This document shows, piece by piece, positions 31,546 through 36,321 of a DNA stretch of 36,321 bases. The stretch covers positions 1 through 36,321 of the forward strand of contig CAZEIW010000244.1 in the NCBI GenBank assembly GCA_964512305.1. The letters are read 5' to 3'. How positions within the stretch are numbered: the stretch's first letter is position 1; each line of letters starts with the position of its first letter. Origin of the DNA: CAZEIW01 sp964512305 (lineage in GTDB: Bacteria; Pseudomonadota; Gammaproteobacteria; Burkholderiales; Burkholderiaceae_F). The translations under genes and the position numbers were made by a program. The notes under the pieces were generated by a model, which ran no database searches, was not told the DNA's origin, and was given only the letters and a program-made list of their open reading frames with translations.

Positions 31546-31616
31546 GGGTAGCGAACGGAGCTTCGACGCCCACCCTCACCCCCGGCCCCTCTCCCGCGCG
31601 CCGCGCGGGAGAGGGG
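31511..31616. repeat. Interspersed palindromic element, composite copy (D)
   Basis: The same two-hairpin architecture as copies B and C, with a spacer containing CGGAGCTTCG. The second hairpin is slightly longer (CTCCCGCGCG / CGCGCGGGAG). The mog stop codon is inside it at 31543-31545. It lies between two genes of the same orientation, mog and the carboxylesterase, so here it may end the mog transcript or stabilise its 3' end. The esterase ribosome binding site begins 14 nt after it. Confidence 0.88.
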
Positions 31617-31641
31617 AGAAATAACTTTTAGGAGTCCTTCC

Positions 31642-32337
31642 ATGCCACAGAGCTCCGCGCAGCCTGCGGCCGTGCTGCCCGACTGCGTCGAAATGCAGAC
31701 CCGCGAGCGGCCCGACGCGGCGGTCATCTGGCTGCACGGCCTGGGCGCCGACGGCTACGACTTCGTGCCGGTCGTCCGCGAGCTCGATGCGCTCGGCGCG
31801 CCGCCGCTGCGCTACGTGTTTCCGCACGCGCCGATGCGTCCGGTCACGATCAACGGCGGACACGTGATGCGGGCCTGGTACGACATCCGCGCCGCCGACC
31901 TCGCGCTGCGCGAGGACCCGGAGGGGATTCGCGGCTCGCAGGCACAGGTCGAGCTGCTGATCGAGCGTGAGATCGCGCGCGGCGTGTCACCCGCGCGCAT
32001 CGTGCTGGCGGGCTTCTCGCAGGGCGGCGCGGTCGTGCTGCACACGGCGATCCGCCACCCGCAGCCGCTGGCGGCGGTGGTGGCGCTGTCGTGCTACCTG
32101 CCCCTCGAGGGCACGGTCGACGCCGAGGCGACCGCGGCCAGCCGCTCGACGCCGATTTGGATGGCGCACGGCACCGCGGACCCGGTCGTCCCGTTCGAGC
32201 GGGGCCGGCGCTCGCGCGAGCGCCTCGATGCGCTCGGCTTCCGGGTCGAATGGCGCGAGTACCCGATCCAGCACGGCGTGAGCGCCGACGAGATCGCCGA
32301 CATCGCGCGCTTCCTTGCAAGCCGGCTGCCCGTGTAG
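31642..32337 (+). CDS. Carboxylesterase / phospholipase family alpha/beta hydrolase
   Basis: A 231-residue alpha/beta hydrolase of the EstB / acyl-protein thioesterase family (PF02230). The catalytic triad can be placed: nucleophile Ser126 in GFSQGG, Asp180 in HGTADPVVP, and His211 in YPIQHGVS. The oxyanion region is WLHGLGADGYDF. Such enzymes hydrolyse short-chain esters; the natural substrate is not known. No signal peptide is seen, so it is probably cytoplasmic. ATG 31642 has AGGAG 7 nt upstream. It stands downstream of mog, separated by composite repeat D, and likely has its own transcript or depends on read-through. Confidence 0.93.
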   Translation: MPQSSAQPAAVLPDCVEMQTRERPDAAVIWLHGLGADGYDFVPVVRELDALGAPPLRYVFPHAPMRPVTINGGHVMRAWYDIRAADLALREDPEGIRGSQAQVELLIEREIARGVSPARIVLAGFSQGGAVVLHTAIRHPQPLAAVVALSCYLPLEGTVDAEATAASRSTPIWMAHGTADPVVPFERGRRSRERLDALGFRVEWREYPIQHGVSADEIADIARFLASRLPV

Positions 32338-32374
32338 GAAAAAGCCTGACAGGTGATCGGCTCCAAACCGGCGA

Positions 32375-32395
32375 AGCGCGCGCTTATCGCGCGCT
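32375..32395. terminator. Hairpin after the carboxylesterase gene
   Basis: A perfect 8-bp stem AGCGCGCG / CGCGCGCT with the loop CTTAT, 37 nt after the esterase stop. No T-tract follows, so factor-independent termination is uncertain. It is the only notable structure in the 155-nt gap before the GNAT gene. Confidence 0.4.
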
Positions 32396-32492
32396 CGTCC
32401 ATCCGGCCTAGCTCCAGAATGCGTTGGCGGGGAAGTGTGCGCGACGGAACGTGCGCAGGCCCCTGAAGCCCCAGAAGACCCGGAGCACGGCC

Positions 32493-33179
32493 ATGACGAC
32501 AGGAAACGACGTTGGATTCGAATCGCGCGCGCACTGCCAGCTGCCGCGCTACTTCCGCTGGTTCTCCGGGCACTGCGTGCTGCGCCAGATCGACGCCTCG
32601 GATGCCGCGCGCATCGAGGATGCGCGATCGAAGCCCGGGTTCGCGTCGTGCCGTGGCGACGGCGCGCCGCCTTCGGAGGCCGATGCGCTCAAGCACATTC
32701 GCGACGCGCAGGCCGAATGGATGCGCGGCGCGCGCTACGCGATGTCGGTGATCCGCCGCCAGAGCCACGCGTTCGTCGGCTGGATCGAGCTGCGCAGCGA
32801 TGACCCATGGCGCGCGTGCTGGACGCTGGACTGGCACATGCAGGCGCCTTTCGTCGACGACGGCATCGCCACCGAGGCGATCGCGGCCGCCGCCGACCTG
32901 ATGTTCTCCACGCTCGGGGCGCACCGCCTGCTGGCGACCTGCCCGCGGCGCCAGCCTTCGTCGGAGCGCATGCTCAACGACGCCGGATTCATCGAGCTCG
33001 CCCCCGCGGGCAGCCTCGATGCCGACACCCGCCGCCCGCGCGAGACGAGCCTTTTCGAGCTGGGGCGCGCCGATTGGGTCGCGATCCGGCGAGAGCAGTC
33101 GCAGAACGACGCAACCCCTGCCCGCGCCGCGCAGACCGCCGGCGCAACCCGGCCACGCCTCGAGCTGACGCTGGTCTGA
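32493..33179 (+). CDS. GNAT-family (RimJ/RimL-like) acetyltransferase
   Basis: A 228-residue protein with a GNAT domain (about 30-185). Recognisable parts are the strand region SHAFVGWIELRSDDPW and the acetyl-CoA loop and helix FVDDGIATEAIAAAADLMF. In RimJ-like enzymes the loop is usually Arg/Gln-x-x-Gly-Ile-Ala, and here two Asp residues occupy the basic positions. The distal part is HRLLATCPRRQPSSERMLNDAGF. The C-terminal ~30 residues are low-complexity Ala/Arg/Thr and probably disordered. ATG 32493 has GGAG 8-9 nt upstream. The substrate is unknown and the neighbours give no hint. It is convergent with the diguanylate cyclase gene. Confidence 0.82.
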   Translation: MTTGNDVGFESRAHCQLPRYFRWFSGHCVLRQIDASDAARIEDARSKPGFASCRGDGAPPSEADALKHIRDAQAEWMRGARYAMSVIRRQSHAFVGWIELRSDDPWRACWTLDWHMQAPFVDDGIATEAIAAAADLMFSTLGAHRLLATCPRRQPSSERMLNDAGFIELAPAGSLDADTRRPRETSLFELGRADWVAIRREQSQNDATPARAAQTAGATRPRLELTLV

Positions 33180-33185
33180 AGCCGT

Positions 33186-33203
33186 CCCCGGCGCACGCCG
33201 GGG
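33186..33203. terminator. GC-rich hairpin between convergent GNAT and cyclase genes
   Basis: CCCCGGC / GCCGGGG with a 4-nt loop (GCAC) lies in the 36-nt convergent gap, 6 nt after the GNAT stop and 12 nt from the cyclase stop. It is symmetric and can serve both strands. No T-tract is present. Confidence 0.5.
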
Positions 33204-33215
33204 CCGGCCCGCCTG

Positions 33216-35987
33216 TCACGCCACGCTCGACCGCTCGATCCGATCGCCGTCGGAGATCGAAGCGAACACGGCGCGGTTGCCGCCGGCCATCTTGGCGTCG
33301 TACATCGCGCGGTCCGCCAAGTGCAGCAGCCAGCCCGGATCGCGGCCCTGCTCGGGCGCAAACGCGATGCCGACGCTCGCCGACAGCGTGGCGCCTTGAA
33401 GGCCGTCGACGGTCACCGGGCGCCCGATCTCGTCCAGGATGCGGTGCGCGATGCGCTCGATGTCGCGGCGCTCGCCCGCATCGGGTATGAGCAGCGCGAA
33501 CTCGTCACCGCCGTGCCGCGCGACCGTGTCCTGCGGCCGCACCACGCGCTGCAGCCGCTGCGCCATTTCCTGCAGCACGGCATCGCCGGCCTGGTGCCCG
33601 TGCCCGTCGTTGATCTGCTTGAAGCCGTCCAGGTCGATCACCACCAGCGCGCAACCCGCGTTGCGAAGCGAGCTCGTGGCGAGCGCCGCCACCGCGCGCT
33701 CCGCGAACAGGCGCCGGTTGGCCAGACCGGTCAGCTGGTCGTGGCGCGCGTCGTGCAGCGCGTGCGCTTCGCGGCGGCGAATCGAGTCGATATCGGCCAG
33801 CGCGGCCACGTACTCGCCGTTGCCGATCGCGCGCAAGGTCAGCTGGCACCACACGGTCTGCTCGACCGAGTGCTCGGGCGCGATGCGGCGCAGCCGGATC
33901 TCCCGCACCACCGCCTGCCTCGACCCCGCCGACTCGTCCGCGGCCGCCGCGGCCTCCGCCCAGTCCTCCGGCTCGACGAAGACCTCCGCCAGGCGCGTCG
34001 CGGCGAGCTGTGACGGGCTGCGCCTCAGGAGCACCAGCAGGGCGTCGTTGCAGCGCGCCACCATGCCCTGGCTCACGACCGCGATCGCCTGGCCGGACGA
34101 GTCGAGCACGCTGCGCTCGACGCGCAGCGCCTCGGCGAGCCGTGCCTCGCGCTGCTTGAGAACCGTCAGGTCGACATTGATCCCGATCGCGCCGACCCAG
34201 GCGCCGCTGGGCGAATTCAGCGCGACGGCATTGACCCCGACCACGATGCGGCGGCCGTCGCGGCCGACCTGAGCCATCTCGACGTCGCGCAACGCGTGCC
34301 CGGCGCGCAACCCGCCCAACGCGCGCCGCGCCTGGGCAGGATCGACCGCCGGATCGAGCAGCACGGTGATCGGCGCGCCCAGCAGGCTTTCGACGCTGTA
34401 GCCGTACATGTCGCGGCAGGCGCGGCGGCTCACGAACGTGAAGCGGAAATCGGTGTCGCAGGCCCAGATCAGGTTCGGCGAGGCCTCGACCAGCGACTTG
34501 TACTGGTCCTTGCGGCGCCGCAGGCGATCGACCGCGATCAGCTCATGCGCCGATGCGATCGTGTCCAGCACCAGGGCGCCACGTTGCGCCGGCCCGCCGG
34601 CACCCGCCGGCCGGTTCAGCGGCACCACATGGCTGCGCAGCGCCAACCGCCCGCCCGAGGCGCTGACGCGCTCGTTGCGCAGATCGTACGTGGGCCGGCC
34701 AGCCAGCGCCTCCTGCAAGGCCGTCTCCATCGCAGCATGGGACGATGGCAGGAAGGCGAACGCGTCCGACCAGCTCGGCCGCTGGGCGGGTTCGATTCGC
34801 ACACCCCAGCGGCGGGCGTCCGGAATGCTGGTCCGGACCACGCAGCCGGCGGGATCGACCTGCCACACCAGGCCCGGCAGATGGCGCAACCAATCGGCGT
34901 CGCCGGCGTCGGCCGGGGGCGCTTCGCCGGCGATCACCGCGATGGCACCGCCACCGCCCGAGCGTCCGACTCGCACCCGTACCGGCCACGCGATGCCGCC
35001 GGCCAGGTGTGGCGCGAACTGCAGCCTTGCCTGGACCGTCCGATCAGGCGCCGCCAGTGCGCGCTGGAAGGCGTCGGGCGGCTCGATGAGCGCCAACTCC
35101 TCGAGGCGGCGCCCGACACAATCGCCCGCCGAACGCCCGATCAGGCTCTGCGCGGCGCGGTTGACCTCGAACAGCCGCCCCTCGTGCACCGCGATCATCG
35201 GCACCGCGACGGTTTGCAAGGCCAGGACCACGCCGCGCCGCGTGGAGCCGGCGGGCTGTGCCTGGGCCTGCAGCGGGCGCACCGCGGTTGCGGCAAACCG
35301 GCCGTCACGCGTCAGGGGCGGCGCGGCGGGAATGCCGAGCCAAGCCAGGCCCAGCATCCAGCCGATGAGTCCGAACGCAGCCAGCGGTACCCCCGTTCCC
35401 TGCCAGGCGAGCGCCGCCACGGGCAGTGCCCAGACCAGCAGCCCCCGCATGCCTGCCGACCGGTCCGGGGCGCAGATCGCCGACAGCAGCATCGCCACCG
35501 CGAGTGCGGCCGCGAGCTCCGTTGTCACGACCGGCGGCCAGGGGCCGGCAAGACCGAAAAACACGGCCCAAAGGGCCGCGTCCAGGCCGATCGTCGAAAG
35601 CCGCAACGAGGCGCTCTTCGCCCCGAGCGCCGCGCGCACGGCCGCGTTGAGCACGACCGCCCCGGCCCAGATCCAGGCTCGCGCATCGGCTTGCGCGGCG
35701 CAAATGCCCGCGAACAGCACGGTGAGCAGCGTGACCGGCAGCAGGTTGCGGTCGCCGAGGCGCAGGGCGCCGCGACCTGCAACCGGCCACGATGGCGCGC
35801 GCGGACCCTCGCGCGAAGCCGCCGGGACGGCGGCTACCGCAGAAGCGTCGGGAGGCGAATGGGGATCCCGCCCCGAGGCAGCGGTAACGTCCTTCGACGC
35901 CCCTGCGACGTCGACGGGCGCGGGTGCGGCGGCCGCCGGCGCGGGCGCATCGGCGGGCGGATCGACAGCCATCTGGCGTTCGGTCAC
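33216..35987 (-). CDS. Membrane PAS-GGDEF diguanylate cyclase
   Basis: A 923-residue predicted inner-membrane enzyme that makes cyclic di-GMP from two GTP. The order is a Pro/Ala-rich cytoplasmic N-terminus (1-75), about six membrane helices (80-225), four PAS-like segments (about 250-355, 365-480, 495-620, 630-745) and a C-terminal GGDEF domain (about 745-915). The active-site GGDEF is intact (826-830) and the inhibitory I-site RxxD (RPQD, 817-820) is exactly five residues upstream, so product inhibition is expected. No EAL or HD-GYP phosphodiesterase domain is present. The best PAS match is YKSLVEASPNLIWACDTDFRF. The start is GTG 35987 (GGTGA upstream) or ATG 35972. The signal sensed is unknown. 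Confidence 0.88.
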   Translation of the reverse strand: MTERQMAVDPPADAPAPAAAAPAPVDVAGASKDVTAASGRDPHSPPDASAVAAVPAASREGPRAPSWPVAGRGALRLGDRNLLPVTLLTVLFAGICAAQADARAWIWAGAVVLNAAVRAALGAKSASLRLSTIGLDAALWAVFFGLAGPWPPVVTTELAAALAVAMLLSAICAPDRSAGMRGLLVWALPVAALAWQGTGVPLAAFGLIGWMLGLAWLGIPAAPPLTRDGRFAATAVRPLQAQAQPAGSTRRGVVLALQTVAVPMIAVHEGRLFEVNRAAQSLIGRSAGDCVGRRLEELALIEPPDAFQRALAAPDRTVQARLQFAPHLAGGIAWPVRVRVGRSGGGGAIAVIAGEAPPADAGDADWLRHLPGLVWQVDPAGCVVRTSIPDARRWGVRIEPAQRPSWSDAFAFLPSSHAAMETALQEALAGRPTYDLRNERVSASGGRLALRSHVVPLNRPAGAGGPAQRGALVLDTIASAHELIAVDRLRRRKDQYKSLVEASPNLIWACDTDFRFTFVSRRACRDMYGYSVESLLGAPITVLLDPAVDPAQARRALGGLRAGHALRDVEMAQVGRDGRRIVVGVNAVALNSPSGAWVGAIGINVDLTVLKQREARLAEALRVERSVLDSSGQAIAVVSQGMVARCNDALLVLLRRSPSQLAATRLAEVFVEPEDWAEAAAAADESAGSRQAVVREIRLRRIAPEHSVEQTVWCQLTLRAIGNGEYVAALADIDSIRRREAHALHDARHDQLTGLANRRLFAERAVAALATSSLRNAGCALVVIDLDGFKQINDGHGHQAGDAVLQEMAQRLQRVVRPQDTVARHGGDEFALLIPDAGERRDIERIAHRILDEIGRPVTVDGLQGATLSASVGIAFAPEQGRDPGWLLHLADRAMYDAKMAGGNRAVFASISDGDRIERSSVA

Positions 35988-36235
35988 GAAGGTTCACCCG
36001 CGACCGGCGCACACCCCGGCAGCGCCGCCGACCCGATCAAGGTGCCGTGCGGCAACCGCCCCCCGATGGCGGCCAAAAGGAACGGCGACCCCGGGGTATC
36101 TTCGGAAAGCATGGGGTGCAGGGCGATATTCTGGTTCTCTTGGCGTGCCCCAATGAGCACGATGATGCAATGCAGCGCAGCGGCGCCGGAAATTATCCAT
36201 CCTCCCGGTTGAACCAACAACGGGGGATAGCCCAC
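35984..36235 (-). CDS. Doubtful 83-codon ORF upstream of the cyclase gene
   Basis: A GTG-initiated frame of 83 codons whose TGA overlaps the GTG start of the cyclase gene (GTGA), the same overlap seen at real gene pairs in this window. The predicted peptide has a hydrophobic stretch (WIISGAAALHCIIVLIGA) and then a Pro/Gly-rich tail. I do not recognise it. Third-position GC is about 75% by hand count, lower than neighbouring genes, especially in the first half, so it may be non-coding leader. It could be a small membrane protein coupled to the cyclase, or an accident. Confidence 0.2.
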   Translation of the reverse strand: MGYPPLLVQPGGWIISGAAALHCIIVLIGARQENQNIALHPMLSEDTPGSPFLLAAIGGRLPHGTLIGSAALPGCAPVAGEPS

Positions 36236-36321
36236 CTGCGCAAGTGCGGGAGCCCTGCATGCCGAGTCACCTTTCCATGAACCGTAGCTCCGAAGGGCGG
36301 CGGAGCAGGACGTTTGGCGCC
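35988..36321. other. Unassigned upstream region of the cyclase gene at the window edge
   Basis: These 334 nt hold no gene I can support. The part from 36173 to 36270 is less GC-rich than the rest of the window and contains several short dyads: GGCGCC near 36182 and again at 36316, a dyad around GCGCAAGTGCG near 36239, and a 6-bp stem GCTCCG / CGGAGC at 36287-36306. It could be a structured 5' leader for the minus-strand cyclase gene, or the upstream region of a plus-strand gene beyond the edge. At 36278 an ATG opens a frame (Met-Asn-Arg-Ser-Ser-Glu-Gly-Arg-Arg) that runs out of the window, without a visible ribosome binding site. Confidence 0.35.

Noticed and set aside
35988..36321. A c-di-GMP (GEMM) riboswitch upstream of the cyclase
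   Set aside because: The conserved GGCAAACC and GGGACGCAAAGCC segments are absent on both strands, so I report only a structured-looking region.
1..36321. A defence system, prophage or integrative element
   Set aside because: No integrase, transposase, toxin-antitoxin pair, restriction-modification, retron or phage structural gene was recognised on either strand. The tRNA-Ser at the edge could be an attachment target, but no integrase or duplicated tRNA end is visible in this window.

Overview
The window is about 36 kb of GC-rich (roughly 68-70% by eye) bacterial chromosome. Gene content and order point to a Betaproteobacterium, most likely Burkholderiales or a close relative. The block trxB / ftsK-lolA-rarA-serS, the block argH / algZ-algR-hemC-hemD-hemX-hemY, and the block pmbA / darP-mog are all conserved chromosomal neighbourhoods in beta- and gammaproteobacteria. 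I see no prophage, transposase, integrase, CRISPR array or plasmid gene. This is mostly core genome with a few accessory islands.

Layout. 1-6.1 kb (minus): tRNA-Ser(CGA), serS, rarA, two REP-like units, lolA, ftsK. 6.2-8.4 kb (plus): an orphan degenerate receiver protein, trxB and an Smr-domain nuclease. 8.5-10.5 kb (minus): nadE-glnB. 10.6-11.7 kb (plus): a FemAB-like (DUF482) acyltransferase. 11.8-16.9 kb (minus): an ABC ATPase, a permease fused to an M1-type metallopeptidase, and a DUF2059 protein. 17.1-18.6 kb (plus): a di-heme lipoprotein of the DUF1111 family. 18.7-20.3 kb: an AHSA1-ArsR pair divergent from a DUF899 gene, sharing a near-perfect palindromic operator. 20.5-27.2 kb (minus): algZ-algR, hemC-hemD-hemX-hemY and ppa. 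27.3-28.8 kb (plus): argH. 28.8-30.1 kb (minus): pmbA. 30.3-33.2 kb (plus): darP, a 21-codon ORF, mog, a carboxylesterase and a GNAT protein. 33.2-36.0 kb (minus): a membrane PAS-GGDEF diguanylate cyclase. 36.0-36.3 kb: an unresolved, less GC-rich stretch.

How the genes work together. The hem genes overlap by 4 nt (ATGA or GTGA) and form one translationally coupled tetrapyrrole operon. An AlgZ/AlgR two-component pair lies next to them, as in Pseudomonas. nadE-glnB couples NAD synthesis with the PII nitrogen/energy sensor. The ArsR-AHSA1-DUF899 group looks like a small self-regulated switch. The ABC-M1 peptidase-DUF2059 genes probably form an envelope module.

The least ordinary signals are listed here. 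(1) A ~100-bp interspersed palindromic element is present in three composite copies and one half copy, each touching the 3' end of a gene and twice supplying the gene's last codons and stop. (2) A degenerate AlgR-like receiver sits where E. coli has lrp. (3) A permease/M1 peptidase fusion has a non-standard exopeptidase motif. (4) GTGA start/stop overlaps recur, including around a 21-codon ORF between darP and mog. I found no convincing entirely new system; these are leads. All calls come from reading the sequence; no database search was run.
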